Source: Loripinus fragilis (Eukaryota; Mollusca; Bivalvia; Lucinida; Lucinidae). Taken from it: a stretch of 64,000 bases of DNA. The notes under the pieces were generated by a model, which saw only the letters and a list, made by a program, of their open reading frames with translations, had not been told where the DNA came from and ran no database searches. Position numbers and translations under genes: made by a program. Shown here in pieces: positions 10,039 through 21,424 of the stretch (its first letter is position 1; every line of letters begins with the position of its first letter). The DNA is taken from the NCBI GenBank assembly GCA_964019695.1, contig OZ026528.1:55582495-55646494 (forward strand). The letters are read 5' to 3'.

Positions 10039-12072
10039 TTTAGCTCACCTGAGCCGAAGGCTCATGGGAGAGCTAATAGTATACCGGTCACTCCGTCGTC
10101 CGTCCTTAAACATTTTCAAACATCTTCTCCTTTGAAACCACTGGGCCAATTAAATTCAAATTTCATATGGAGACTCCTTAGGACCCGGGAACAAAAGTCT
10201 GTTCAAAAATTCCTGGTCACATGACAAAGATGGCCGCCACGCCCAAATATGGTAAAACCCCTTTAAAAAATCTTCTTTCTAGGTCCAGAAGGCCGATGAC
10301 CTTTGGAGTTGGTATGTAGCATTGGGGGTGTTGGACCTACCAAGTTTGTTCAATTGATGATCCTAGGTTGACCTTGACCTACTTAAACGTCAAGGTTAAA
10401 TTTGCTTCCTAATGCATTTAAAGCTGCATAGTCTGTAACTTTTGATCTTTTAATTTTTGAACTAATGTTTCTATTTTTCAAGAACACAGTAAAAAACCTA
10501 AAATTCAGGTATACATTTTACCAATTGGGTAAATCTTAACAAATTATCAGTATCGAAACAACAGCATTTATGTTAAATTTAACTGTCTATAATTATTGGA
10601 GGGACGCAAATAATTATCGACACGAGTAAAACCTACCTGTTTTATAAGATAATTCACTTTTCCGTGCAGTTTTCCGCTCTAGTGAACAGATTTATTGTGA
10701 AAACATAACTTAATTCAACTTTTACAAATGATTTAAAAAGAAAATATTTTTTTTCGAAAAACGTTCATAGTTACAGAGTATGCAGCTTTAAATGGGATTT
10801 TTGTTTTGAAAAATTGATTTTTTTGAATACTGTTAAAGCCAAAGTCATTATTCTTACTTGATATGTTAAAACTAATGAGACAATGGCTATAAATAAGTTT
10901 CAAAGGTCAAGGTTGACCTTTACCCTTCAGCCAAGGTCGCTTATATTGTGGTCCCATCAATATATTTAAACATAGTTGTCTCATAAACTATTGGCCCGAT
11001 TGAACTCAAATTTCGTGTGAAGACTCCTTATGATAAGTTAGCCAAAATTTATACAAAATATTTTGGTCACATGACAAAGATGGCCGCCACGCCCATTTAT
11101 GGTAAAAAACTTTTAAAAATCTTCTTCTCCAGAACCAGAAGGCCAGTGACCTTGAGACTTGGTATGTAGCATTGGGGATGTACGGCCTACCAAGTTTGTT
11201 CAAATGATGATCCCAAGATGACATTAACCTACTTAACGCCAAGGTCAAATTTGCTTCCAAATGCATTTTTGTTGAAAAGTTCGTTTTTTATACTGTGGAA
11301 GCCAAAGTCATTATTCTTGCTTGCTATGTTCAATCTAGTGTCTATAAATAAGTTTCAAAGGTCAAGGTTGACCTTTCAGCAAAAGTCACTCATATTGGAG
11401 TCCCATCAACATATTAAAACATAGTTTTTTCAGAAACCACATGGCCAATTGAAATCAAATTTCATATGATAACTCCTTATGATTGGTTAGCCAATTTTAT
11501 ACAAATTGTTATGGTCGCATGACTAAGATGGCCACCAGCCCATATATGGTAAAATCTCTTTAAATATCTCTGGAACCAAAAGGTCATTGGCTTTGGGGCT
11601 TGGTATGTAGCATTGGGGATGTAAGCCCTACCAGATTTGCACAAATGATGAATCTAGGTTGACCTTGACCAAATTTATGGCAAGGTCAAATTTGATTCCT
11701 AATGCATTTATACCGGGAAAATCTTAAAATGTTCATTTTTCTATTACTGTTTAAGCCAAATTTATAATAGTTAAACCTAATGAGACAATGGTTTTATATT
11801 AAGTACCAAATATCAAGCTGACCTGCGACCTTTAATCAAAGGCCACTCACTTGGACCGCCACCCACCTAACTAAACATCTTTTTCTCAGAAATCGCTGGG
11901 CTGTTTGATGGATTATTCATTAGATTGTTAAGGTTACTTGACCAAAATGGCTGCAACCCCAATATTTGGTAAAACAAAATTTGTTCCATTATAAGCTGTA
12001 GTTGACTTTGACCTATTTAAACATTATTAAGGAGATCAGGTGAGCGCCTCAGGACCTTCAGGTCCTCTAGTT
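10039..12072 (+). repeat. Long segmented repeat with hairpin ends (family L1)
   Basis: The 5' end, TAGCTCACCTGAGCCGAAGG, folds into a hairpin. The interior repeats, three or four times, a diverged unit of roughly 450 bp containing TGGTCACATGACAAAGATGG, CTTGGTATGTAGCATTGGGG and AAGGTTGACCTTT. The 3' end, GGACCTTCAGGTCCTCTAG, is a hairpin followed by CTAG. It is noncoding. A 3' hairpin followed by CTRR recalls Helitron-type ends, but the classic 5' TC start is not clear, so I leave the class open. A TTAA MITE (10,422-10,787) sits inside. Confidence 0.75.
10422..10787. mobile_element. TTAA-flanked MITE (family T1)
   Basis: It is 366 bp long with inverted ends AGCTGCATAGTCTGTAAC and GTTACAGAGTATGCAGCT, flanked by TTAA on both sides (10,418-10,421; 10,788-10,791). 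The sister copy is at 28,126-28,491. It is inserted inside the L1 segmented repeat. Confidence 0.92.
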
Positions 12073-12079
12073 CAGTATT

Positions 12080-12290
12080 TTGTTTTCTATGAGCAGTTTA
12101 AATTTGATGCTCAGCTGCGTTGAGCATGAAAAAAAGATTTATGACCTCCAACCCTGGTCACTCATCAGCCATATAGAGCAAATTAAAGTCAGGATTAAAG
12201 GACATCGGGGCAGTGGCTTCAAAGCGACAAGGATGTCAAAATCATTGTTCACTGGAACCTTTTTAAAATGAACAAAGCGACAAGGATGTC
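12080..12290. repeat. 'GTTGAGCATGAAA' dispersed repeat
   Basis: TGATGCTCAGCTGCGTTGAG with a following GCATGAAA recurs at 18,700-18,870 and 19,075-19,320 in related palindromic form. Near 12,230-12,300 a short direct repeat (AAAGCGACAAGGATGTCA) occurs twice. Confidence 0.55.
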
Positions 12291-12311
12291 AGTCATTGCT
12301 CACTGCAACCT

Positions 12312-12377
12312 TTTTGTTTGTTTGTTTGTTTGATTTGATTCTTTACGTTCCATCAACAATCTTTCAGTTAACGGAAC
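12312..12377 (-). mobile_element. SINE S1 tail fragment
   Basis: On the minus strand it matches the S1 3' end (TGTTGATGGAACGTAAAG) followed by AATCAAATCAAACAAAC. The head is missing, as in a 5'-truncated retroposed copy. Confidence 0.8.
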
Positions 12378-12382
12378 CCTTT

Positions 12383-14270
12383 TAGCTCACCTGTCACAAA
12401 GTGACAAGGTGAGCTTTTGTGATTGGTCTTTGTCCGTTGGACAGAGTCCTCTGTCCGTCCCTTAACTTTTGACTTTAACGACAACTTCTCCTAAACCCAT
12501 GGCCCAATTTTGAAATAATTTCACACAAATGATCCATGGGTGGCCCTCTACCAAGATTGTTCAAATGGTTCTGGTCCGTTGCATATCTAGGTCATAGAGG
12601 CTAAAAATAGATTTTCGGGATGAAAACTTTAAAAATCTTCTTGTCTGAAACCAGAAAGCGTAGACTCTTAATTTTTCGTATGAAGCATCACCTAGTGGAC
12701 CTCTATAAAGTTTGTTCAAATTATAGCCCTTGGCCCAAAAATAGGGAAAATGTGAAAAAATCTTCTTATCTGAAACCACAAGGCCTAGAGCCTTGATATT
12801 TGGTATGTAGCATCACCTAGTGGACTTCTGCTGCCAAGTTTGTTCAAATTATAGCCATGGGGCCAAAAATGACCCTACCCTGGGGGTCACATGTTTTATA
12901 TAGGGGAAAATGTGAAAAAAATCTTCTTGTCTGAAACCACAGGGCCTTAAGCCTTGATAGTTGGTATGAAGCATCATCTAGTGGACCTTTGCCAAATTTG
13001 TTCAAATTATATCCCTGGGGCCAAAAATGGCCCCGCCCTGGGGGTCACATGTTTTATAATGGCTTATATAGGGAAAATGTGAAAAAATCTTGTCTGAAAC
13101 CACAAGGCCTAGAACCTTGATACTTGGTATGTAGCATCAACTAGAGGACCTCTACCAAATTTGTTAGAATTATAGCCCTGGGGCCAAAAATGGTCCCGCC
13201 CTGGGGTTTAATTATTCTACATAGGCTTATATAGGTGAACCTGAAAAATCTTCTAGTCTGAAATCAGAAGGCCTAGACTATTGATATTTGGTATGTAGCA
13301 TCACCTAGTGGATTTCTACAAAGTTTGTTCAAATTATAGCCCTTTGGCCAAAAAATGGCCCCGCATCGGGGGTCACATGTTCTACATTGGCTTATATAGG
13401 GAAAATGTGAAAAAAATCATCTTGTCTGAAACCACGAGACCTAGAGCCTTGATAATTGGTATGTAGCATCACCTAGTGGACCTCAACCAAGTTTGCTCAA
13501 ATTATACCCCTGGGGCTAAAAATGGCCCTGCCCTGGGGTCACATGTTTTAGATATGCTTATATAGGGAAAACATGTAAACATGATAAAAAAAAACCTTCT
13601 TGTCTGTAACCACAAGGCTTAGAGCCGTGGTATTTGGTATGTGGCATCACCTAGTGGACCTCTACCATGTTTTTTTTTCAAATTATATCTCTAGGGCCAA
13701 AATGGCCCTGTTCCTGGGGGTCATATGTTTTACATAGGCTTATATAGGGAAAACGTGAAAAAATCTTCTTGTCTGATACCAAAAGGCCTAGACTCTATAT
13801 TTGGTATTTAGCATCACCAAGTAGACCTCTACCAAGTTTGTTCAAATTATAGACCTGGGGCCAGAAATGTCCCCACCCAGGGGTTCACATGTTTTACATA
13901 GGCTTATATAGGGAAAATGTGAAAAAATCTTCTTGAGCCTTGATATTTGGTATTTACCATCACCAAGTGGACCTCTACCAAGTTTGTTCAAGTTTGTGCC
14001 ACTGGGTTCAAAAAAGGTCCCGCCCCGCGGTCACATATTTTAAAATAGGATTATATAGGGAGGACAAGAAAAAATCTCTGAAACCACAAAGTCAAGAGCT
14101 TTGATATTTGTTATGTAACATCACCTAGTTGACCTCTTTCATGTATGTTAAAATCTTGAACCTGGGGCACAAAATTGGCCCGCCTAGGGGTCACATGTTT
14201 CGCAGAGGCCCATCTTGTCCCGAACCAGAAGGGGCTAGAGCCTTAATATTTGGTATGTAGAAAATGTTTG
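12383..14270 (+). repeat. Long segmented repeat of about 190-bp units (family L2)
   Basis: It starts TTTTAGCTCACCTGTCACAA with a perfect-looking hairpin (GCTCACCT / AGGTGAGC). It then repeats a unit about nine times, containing AGGGAAAATGTGAAAAAATC, TTGATATTTGGTATGTAGCA, TCACCTAGTGGACC and GGGGCCAAAAATGGCCC. No long frame is open. Inverted relatives are at 50,930-52,200 and 54,690-55,030. Confidence 0.85.
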
Positions 14271-14489
14271 TGTGGGGGAGGGGGTAGGGTCTTGTTATGC
14301 GCTCAAAAACTATACTTCAGAAGAGACAAGCCCGATTGCCCTCCACCAAATGGTTTAAATCATTATTACCTTTCACTGAACAATACTGTTGCATATAGTA
14401 CAGATGAGCGATTCAGGGCCACTATGGCCATCTTGTTAACACTCGTCAATGAAATTACTTAATAAGGTCGCAAGTTGGAAAAAAATGCG

Positions 14490-14835
14490 TAGAAAATCTT
14501 ACATGAGTGCTCATGTATTATTGAATTTATTGAACGAGTTTGGGAAAGGCGATAAAATGCGAGGCTTGCCGAGCTTTTTCGCAACGAAATTAATAAATTC
14601 AATAATACAGGAGTACGAATATTAAATTATATTTATCATATGGCATTAAAATTACTATGCAATCATTAAAATCTCTTTTTTGGCGTGAAAACATTAGGGT
14701 TTTGACATATATGTGACGCTGTCAAAAACGTCCTTTTATAACGTTACCCGAAAACCTGTTTATCGATTTTAATGCATGGCGTTATTTCACTCCTAGATGT
14801 GACATCATGTGATAAAATTAAATGTTTGATTCTTT
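14490..14835. mobile_element. Palindrome plus P3 MITE copy
   Basis: Around 14,510-14,610, TTATTGAATTTATTGAACGA is mirrored by AATAAATTCAATAA. From 14,680 the sequence is the uninterrupted version of the P3 repeat seen split at 8,935. Confidence 0.65.
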
Positions 14836-14839
14836 GTTT

Positions 14840-15615
14840 TATGATAAAAGTTGCATTGCGTGTTCCATGAATAAATGTATAAGACAGTAGGGTCTATATA
14901 GACATGTACGTTGTCTGTAAAGAAATAAACACTGCTCGTTTGCTTATATATGATAAACATTGCCCAAAATTTTAAAAATATGCCTTTTTACAACAAATCA
15001 ACTACAAGGTAACCAAATAAGGCAGTTCACAAAATCGAATTAAGAGATAAAGCTGTCATGCAAATATTCACTGGTATTTTAATACTGATTGGCAGTTTGA
15101 AGTGTCTAAAATAGGCAAAAGTAGTTTCCCTAATTTTCAGTAACATATGATGTAGGTTCAAATTGGAATTGCCTCATAAAGTCAATCCCAATGTATACCT
15201 ACATCACATGTTTCAAAAATGAGTTATTCAGCTTCAGCTTTATTTCAACAAATTATCGACTTCTTTCATTGTTTTAGTGAAATGAACATGTGGAAATGAT
15301 AGTTTGTTATGTATAACAATAATAGACTGCGTATTTCATGCTTTTGACGGCTATTTCAAGATAATTAAAAAGAATTGGTAGTTGCATTGCATGGTTGTAA
15401 ACCAACCATTTTTATCAGATCCCACAAACCCCTAGAAGGCAAGAGTATATTAATTGACTGAATAGTTTTTAATCATAAACAGTTTGGTAGAACAGGTAAA
15501 CTCGATATGGCTGCGCAAAGTGCAAGCACTGGGTAGCATGGTGTGCAGCAGATTACAGTAATGAGTTTCATGTTTCAAAACGCACTGCTTAAAAAGACCA
15601 AGTAAAACCTTACAA
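14840..15615. other. No feature recognised
   Basis: AT-rich. A small inverted pair, ACATATGATGTAGGT / ACCTACATCACATG, occurs near 15,145-15,210; otherwise nothing supportable. Confidence 0.5.
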
Positions 15616-15619
15616 AATA

Positions 15620-16606
15620 AATAAGGTTTGACATCTGCTGGTAAAATACGGCTTGGTGTTTCATGTGAACCATCTACTGGCAAAATAAAGTTTAGCATTG
15701 AATGTGAACCATCTGCTAGCAAAATAAGGCTTGCAATTTCATGTGAAACATAAGCTGATAAAATAAGGCTTGACATTTTCTGTGAACCGTCTGTTGGCAA
15801 ATAAAATTTACGTTTCATGTGAACCATCTGCTGGCAGAATAAGACTTGAAATTTCATGTGAACCATCTACTAGCAAAATAAGACCTGTCATTTTCTGTGA
15901 ACCATATGCTGGTTACTAAGAATTTACGTTTCGTGTGAACCATCTGCTGGCAGAATAAGACTTGAAATTTCATGTGAACCATCTACTAGCAAAATAAGAC
16001 CTGTCATTTTATGTGAACCATATGCTGGTTACTAAGAATTGACGTTTCATGTGAACCATTTGCTGGCAGAATAAGACATGCGATTCTTGTGAACCATCTA
16101 CTGGCAAAATAAGTTTTGACATTTCCTGTGAACCATCTGCTGGCAAAATAAGACTTGACATTTTCTGTGAACCAACTACTGGCAAAATAAGACCTGACAT
16201 TTTCTGTGAACTATCTGCTGGCAAATAAGAATTGACGTTTCATGTGAACCACCTACTGGAAAAATAAGACATGACATTTTCTGTGAACCATCTGCTGGCA
16301 GAATAAGACCTGACATTTCTTGTGAACCATCTGCTGGCAATAACGGATTGACCTTTCATGTGAACCATCTACTAGCAAAATAAGAATTGTCGTTTCATGT
16401 GAACCATCTACTGGCAGAATAAGATTTGAACTTTCTTGTGAACCATCTACTGGCAATACGGATTGACCTTTCATGTGAACCATCTACTAGCAAAAAAAGA
16501 CCTGACATTTTCTGTGAACCGTCTGCTGGCAAATAAGAATTGACGTTTCATGTGAACCATCTGCTGGCAAAATTAGACTTGACATTTCCTGTGCTGGCAG
16601 AATAAT
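15620..16606. repeat. 38-bp minisatellite, first block
   Basis: About 25 diverged units of 37-39 bp with core TTTCCTGTGAACCATCTACT followed by GGCAAAATAAG. This block is more variable than the second. Because 38 is not a multiple of three, reading frames on the minus strand (MVHRKC..., SRWFTGNV...) rotate between units and are not genes. Confidence 0.97.
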
Positions 16607-16885
16607 CAGGGGTGATAACGGTCCGCAAATCTCAATCAGGAATATCTTTCAAATGAATCCTGCACTTAGCCAAAAAAGTTCTTAAATCATCAATAAAATG
16701 CTTTTAAGAACAAAATATGAATAGAAAACACTCACTTTATGCATATTTTATGGTAAATATCTGGTTAAAAAATTCTTAAACCAAAAGGTTCTTAAGGCAA
16801 TAGTAACTATGATCTCATGCCCAAATTGCATGGGTGCTCAATCAGGAAATCCTGATTGATCCTGAACTTTATCAAACCTGAATAA
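16607..16885. other. Unique spacer splitting the minisatellite
   Basis: About 280 bp unrelated to the 38-bp unit. It has an inner ATTGCATGGGTGCTCAATC and an inverted pair TCAGGAAATCCTGA near 16,842, and AATCAGG occurs near both edges. It is possibly an insertion. Confidence 0.7.
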
Positions 16886-17896
16886 TACGTGACATTTCCT
16901 TTGAACCATCTTCTGCCAAAATGAGACTTGACATTTTCTGTGAACCATCTGCTGCCAAATAAGGATTGACATTTCCTGTGAACCGTCTGCTGGCAAGTAA
17001 GACTTGACATTTCCTGTGAACCATCTGCTGGCAGAATAAGACTTGTCATTTCCTGTGAACCATCTGCTGGCAAAATAGACTTGACATTTCCTGTGAACCA
17101 TCTACTGGCAAAATAAGGATTGACCGTTCATGTGAACCATCTACTGGCAAAATAAGACTTGACATTTCCTGTGAACCATCTACTGGCAAAATAAGGTTTG
17201 ACATTTCCTGTGATCCATCTACTGGCATAATAAGACTTGACATTTCCTGTGATCCATCTACTGGCAAATAAGGTTTGACATTTCCTGTGATCCATCTACT
17301 GGCAAATAAGGTTTGACGTTTCATGTGAACCATCTACTGGCAAATAAGGTTTGACATTTTCTGTGAACCATCTACTGGCAAATAAGGTTTGACATTTCCT
17401 GTGAACCATCTACTGGCAAATAAGGTTTGACATTTCCTGTGAACCATCTGCTGGCAAATAAGGTTTGACATTTCCTGTGAACCATCTACTGGCAAATAAG
17501 GTTTGACATTTCCTGTGAACCATCTACTGGCAAATAAGGTTTGACGTTTCATGTGAACCATCTACTGGCAAATAAGGTTTCACATTTCCTGTGAACCATC
17601 TCCTGGCAAAATAAGGTTTGACATTTCCTGTGAACCATCTGCTGGCAAAATAAGACTTGACATTTTCTGTGAACCATCTGCTGGCAAAATAGGACTTGAC
17701 ATTTCCTGTGAACCATCTACTGGCAAATAAGACTTGACATTTCCTGTGAACCATCTACTGGCAAAATAAGGTTTGACATTTCATGTGAACCATCTACTGG
17801 CAAATAAGGATTGACATTTCCTGTGAACCATCAACTGGCAGAATCAGACTTACCATTTCATGTAATGGTTCACATGAAATGTAGACTTATTTTTTT
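16886..17896. repeat. 38-bp minisatellite, second block
   Basis: About 26 units. Those at 17,200-17,560 are nearly identical (GGTTTGACATTTCCTGTGAA then CCATCTACTGGCAAATAA), so this part has been recently homogenised. The last unit (about 17,861-17,896) is inverted relative to the rest. Confidence 0.97.
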
Positions 17897-18240
17897 AGAA
17901 AAATCCCATTTTATGAGTCGTCATTGGCGTTTTAAGGTTTAATATACATGCGTATTCTTATCACTATGAAATAACGCATAAATTACTGACGGTATAAATA
18001 AATTTTGATCTTAGACGAATCAAAAGTCAGACAAGTCCATTGTGTATAATGTGAAATGGAAATCTGGATAAAAAAAAAGGGTTATATCATGTCAGGTTTC
18101 AGTTCAACGTAGTCAACATGAACAGTAGAAATTTGATTGAGTATTAACCGTGACAATCGGAGAAACCTTCGCATGCTAGTAAGTAGACTCTTCCAATCTT
18201 TAATCTGTATGTGGTCATCATTTACATATACATGTAGCTC
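17897..18240. other. No feature recognised
   Basis: Plain AT-rich sequence between the minisatellite and the Penelope-like tail. Confidence 0.5.
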
Positions 18241-18245
18241 ACTTA

Positions 18246-18545
18246 TTACTAAAGTAAGAAAGAGGGCAAAGATCAGGAATCGATACAATCAAGCACCACA
18301 CTAGACCCAGGATACCAATGGGAAAGTGACAACTTCACAATTAGACATCACAAACGAGAGCCAAGAGGTCAGCCCTGTCCAAGTTATCAATAAACAGACG
18401 CGCACGAAAGCATAATAAAAACAAGACAGAAATAACATAATGATCCACAACAAAAGCACCGATTCCAAACGGTCAGTAAAAATATTTCACTGGCGGACAC
18501 AAACCGGCCCCACGGCACGCCAAACCCACCCTCAGTTTAGATGTG
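18246..18545 (-). mobile_element. Penelope-like element 3' tail, solo copy
   Basis: On the minus strand it runs from ACTGAGGGTGGGTTTGGCGT through CACTTTCCCATTGGTATCCT to TTGATTGTATCGATTCCTGA and CTTTGCCCTCTTTCTTAC. It matches the 3' end of the RT element at 49,070-49,375. No RT is attached. Confidence 0.75.
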
Positions 18546-18705
18546 GATCAAAGATGAAATCGCCAGTGCACGCCAAGATAAGAATGAAGTTGTCGCATCT
18601 GCCATGGCTTTTTTGCGCTACTATACTCAATTGTGGAAATATGAGACACTGTCTGTGCCATCTACAAGCAAAAAGGGAACAGAGACCAGATCCCGAGGTT
18701 ATAAA
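18541..18705 (+). CDS. Short unidentified open frame
   Basis: After an acceptor-like CTCAGTTTAG an open frame begins MWIKDEIASARQDKNEVVAS and continues through AMAFLRYYTQLW to STSKKGTETR, where a palindromic repeat starts. The composition looks protein-like and the stretch lies between two repeats, so it may be an exon scrap or part of an unrecognised element. I do not recognise a family; chance is possible. Confidence 0.2.
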
Positions 18706-18739
18706 ACCTTTTTCATACCCAACTCAGCTGAGCACGACA

Positions 18740-18806
18740 TGTATCCTGCTCATAAATGTTAAAATGCCAACAATCGTTGGCATTTAAACATTTATTAGCA
18801 GGATAA
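18740..18806. repeat. Near-perfect hairpin
   Basis: TATCCTGCTCATAAATGTTA is mirrored by AACATTTATTAGCAGGATA around AATGCCAACAATCGTTGGC. Related half-sites are at 9,952 and 19,245. Confidence 0.85.
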
Positions 18807-18871
18807 AAGCAGCACCTGAGAGTTTTAAAGCAAGAAAATTCTTTATATTTCAACATTTTACCTTTTATGAG

Positions 18872-19070
18872 TTTTGTTTGATTTGATTCTTTACGTCCCA
18901 TCAACAATCTCTCAGTTAAACAGGGACGGGTCTTCCTGGGTTGAACCAGTACTAAGCAAGGATAAATGTGTCTTGCTCAAGGACCAAAACACAGTGACGC
19001 CGATGAGGCTCGAACCCGCGGCCCCTCGATCTCGAGTCAAGCACTCTACCACTGAGCCACTGCGCTCCGT
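18872..19070 (-). mobile_element. tRNA-derived SINE (family S1)
   Basis: Full-length on the minus strand: the head CAGTGGCTCAGTGGTAGAGT lies near 19,065 and the tail GATGGGACGTAAAGAATC near 18,890. A perfect 12-bp target duplication, ACCTTTTATGAG, occurs at 18,860-18,871 and 19,071-19,082. Confidence 0.93.
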
Positions 19071-19074
19071 ACCT

Positions 19075-19320
19075 TTTATGAGCAATTGAAATTCCATGCT
19101 CAATTACGTTGAGCATGAAACAAGTTTTATAACCTCAGGGCCATGTCCCGAGGCTATAAAACGTTTTCATGCTCAACACAACTGAGCATGGAATTTCGAT
19201 GGTTCATAAGCCCCTAAAATGCTGACAAATAAAAAAAATCTTGCATCAACAATTGTTGGCATTTCAACATTTATGAGCAGGATACATTTCATTCTGGGTT
19301 GAGCATGAAAATATTTTGTA
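19075..19320. repeat. 'GCTCAA...TTGAGC' palindromic repeat
   Basis: TTCCATGCTCAATTACGTTG and its inverted partner near 19,165-19,200 form a foldback. GAGGCTATAAAACGTTTTCA resembles 18,695-18,720. Confidence 0.6.
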
Positions 19321-19384
19321 GCCTCGACATGTTCATACACTTTTAGTCATTCAGACAGTGTCATTTTCGTTACCGTTTTGAAAA

Positions 19385-19592
19385 GGGAGCGCAGTGGCTC
19401 AGTGGTAGAGTGCTTGACTCGAGACCGAGGGGCCGCGGGACCGAGCTTTACCGGCGTCACTGTGTTGTGTACTTGAGCAAGAAGATTAATCCTAGCTGAG
19501 TACTGGTTCAACCCAGGAAGACCCACCCCTTTATAACTGAAAGATTGTAGATGGGACGTAAAGTATCAAGCCAAACAAACAAACAAACAAAA
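19385..19592 (+). mobile_element. tRNA-derived SINE (family S1)
   Basis: Head GGGAGCGCAGTGGCTCAGTG, tail GATGGGACGTAAAG plus (CAAA)n. The flanks CCGTTTTG and CCACTTTG may be a diverged target duplication. Confidence 0.9.
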
Positions 19593-19624
19593 CCACTTTG
19601 TAAAACCGCACACCAGTACACGAC

Positions 19625-19930
19625 CAAGTGTGTTTATATCGTTTACTCCCTTGCACGTAATGTACGACCGCATGCGGAAGAAACTGACATTTGCAGGGCT
19701 AGATAGAGACAACTGCTTTGAAAGTTCACATATCACTAACACACCAATTGCATTCATATCGCTCATTGCGTTCAGTAATGCACGACTATATGCAGAATAA
19801 ACTGACATTTGCAGGGCTAGAGAGAGACAACTGCTTTGAATGTCGACACATCACTAACAGACCAATTGTCATTTATTTCGTTCATTGCCTTGTGTTACGT
19901 ACGACCATATGCAGAGACCATATGCGGAGA
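19625..19930 (-). repeat. 118-bp tandem repeat carrying ZF-exon 3' end
   Basis: Two full units and part of a third, period 118 bp (GCAGGGCTAGA at 19,693 and 19,811). On the minus strand each holds CATATGGTCGTACGTAAC-like sequence similar to the last codons of the ZF exon at 20,645 (CATATGGTTGTACATTACTC). It reads as tandem copies of that exon's 3' end and following sequence. Confidence 0.55.
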
Positions 19931-20039
19931 AACCAAAGACATTTGCATACGTTTTGTATAATAGAACTTTTTGCTCTCTGTAAAGGCGGTAACTTTAATA
20001 TTCATATCTGGGCGTGGTTCGGCTATTTCATCCACTAAA

Positions 20040-20640
20040 CAAGGGAAATCAGGTTCCATTTATAATTTGGTGAAGAATTAATAAGTTGTTTGGGCCGCGC
20101 ATCATGAAAATCCTAACCGTATACACACTTAACTCACATTTATTAACCCTTACAGCGCATTATCACAAAATGTATGTTATCGTCTTCCACTAAAATACTT
20201 GAAGTCTCATAGACAAACAGTGTGGACCCAGATCATACTGCTCCTGTAGGTGCAGTCTGATCTTGGTTCTCAATATTTGCCTCTTTGCTTATGTTAAATT
20301 GACATTTTCAGATACAGTTATTTTGCTGGCGTTTTCAGGACTAAATAATGTGTTTTGCATCTATACTGAGGTAATAGAGCAAGATGATACAGTTACTTTT
20401 GAAGAAAACCACGCCTCATTTTCAGCTTTTACCTATGTCTAAGGTAGACCAGTCCTAATTACGCATTCATTGTGTGCCGCCTTTACAGTAACCAAAAAGT
20501 CGTGTAATACCAGGCTAGATACAGAGCTGTCATCTTTGTTACCACTTTGAAAGTCAGACCAATTGCAATTGTATGTCGTATAGAGTTCCGCCGCTGACTT
20601 ATCGGCGCACCCCTTCAAGCCATAAAGCCCATGTCGTTCA
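20040..20640. other. Downstream flank of ZF exon; diverged repeat pieces
   Basis: At 20,215-20,285 is a decayed copy of the 'GACCCAGATCA' palindrome (family P6). At 20,500-20,580, GGCTAGATACAGAG and GACCAATTGCAATTGTATGT match the 118-bp tandem unit. An AATAAA on the minus strand lies near 20,140; whether it is used for polyadenylation is unknown. Confidence 0.45.
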
Positions 20641-20644
20641 TGTT

Positions 20645-20883
20645 TCAGAAATTACTCACTTGCGAGTAATGTACAACCATATGTGATTTCAGATTGCTTT
20701 TAACATTGAAACGTCGGTGACAGATGGAACACTCGAAAGGCCGGGCACCAGTATGGATCCTCTGATGATTGATCACGTGATTTCTTCTGGTAAAAACCTT
20801 GCCACATATGTCGCAGGCATTCGATTCCTGAGGATAAAGCACTTCTCTGTGACGCTTCGAATCTGGTACTTGTTCATATGGGG
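20645..20883 (-). CDS. C2H2 zinc-finger terminal exon E (two fingers)
   Basis: A DNA-binding exon, probably the 3'-terminal coding exon of a zinc-finger transcription factor. The acceptor TTTTAAATTCTAG lies directly upstream. The first two exon bases complete a split codon (phase 1), then 78 codons and TGA follow. After a linker of about 17 residues (PYEQVPDSKRHRE...) come finger 1, CDICGKVFTRRNHVINHQRI ending in H, linker TGARPFE, and finger 2, CSICHRRFNVKSNLKSHMVV ending in H, then YSQVSNF. Both fingers keep C-x2-C-x12-H-x3-H. Predicted recognition residues (-1,2,3,6) are R,N,H,N and V,S,N,S. It has no start codon of its own and must be spliced. Two-finger size and phase match exons A and C. 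Nothing suggests decay. Confidence 0.88.
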
Positions 20884-20889
20884 CTAGAA

Positions 20890-21420
20890 TTTAAAATAAA
20901 AGACAGATAATAAAAAAGAAAAAGCAGAACAAAGTTTACTCTCACCTATAATAGCAAGCAATCTACAAACATGTCCATGTGATGACTATTACCTGACTCG
21001 CGTATGGTCATCCCTAAACCCTTTGTATACTAGTGACTCCTAAATGTAGTGAAGACCCAGATGTAATGCCGCATAATGCAACATTTCATCAGGCTCTACA
21101 CTATTAGCTATGACGAAAACAATCTTCAGAGAAAGAAATACAATTTCCATGTGGAAATTATAACCTGTGATCCCTCAATATAAACGATGGGCAATCCAAA
21201 GTATATCGTATCAAACCAGAAGGAGGAATCCATAAGTTCATAAAGGATTAATACGTGTAAAGCCTATAAACGTGTATATACGACAATCCAGCGAGGCTAT
21301 AAGTAGGACAGCACGAGATTTTGGTACTCATCGCAAATGTCCGAATGCCTCTAGTAAGCGCCTTTATTACCTAACCGTCTATATACGGAGTAATTGTCTA
21401 TTTTTTTGCTTTGTCATGAG
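20890..21420. other. Presumed intron, no feature recognised
   Basis: AT-rich sequence upstream (minus sense) of exon E, with no coding signal. Confidence 0.5.
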
Positions 21421-21424
21421 TCAC

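Noticed and set aside
15450..17754. Series of minus-strand open frames with MVHRKCQ / SRWFTGNV / LPVDGSQEM repeats, resembling a repetitive protein
   Set aside because: They follow exactly from the 37-39 bp minisatellite read in rotating frames; unit length is not kept to multiples of three and there is no start, signal or splice context.
15620..17896. Possible CRISPR array (38-bp repeats)
   Set aside because: No spacers between units; units diverge gradually as in a minisatellite, and no cas genes.
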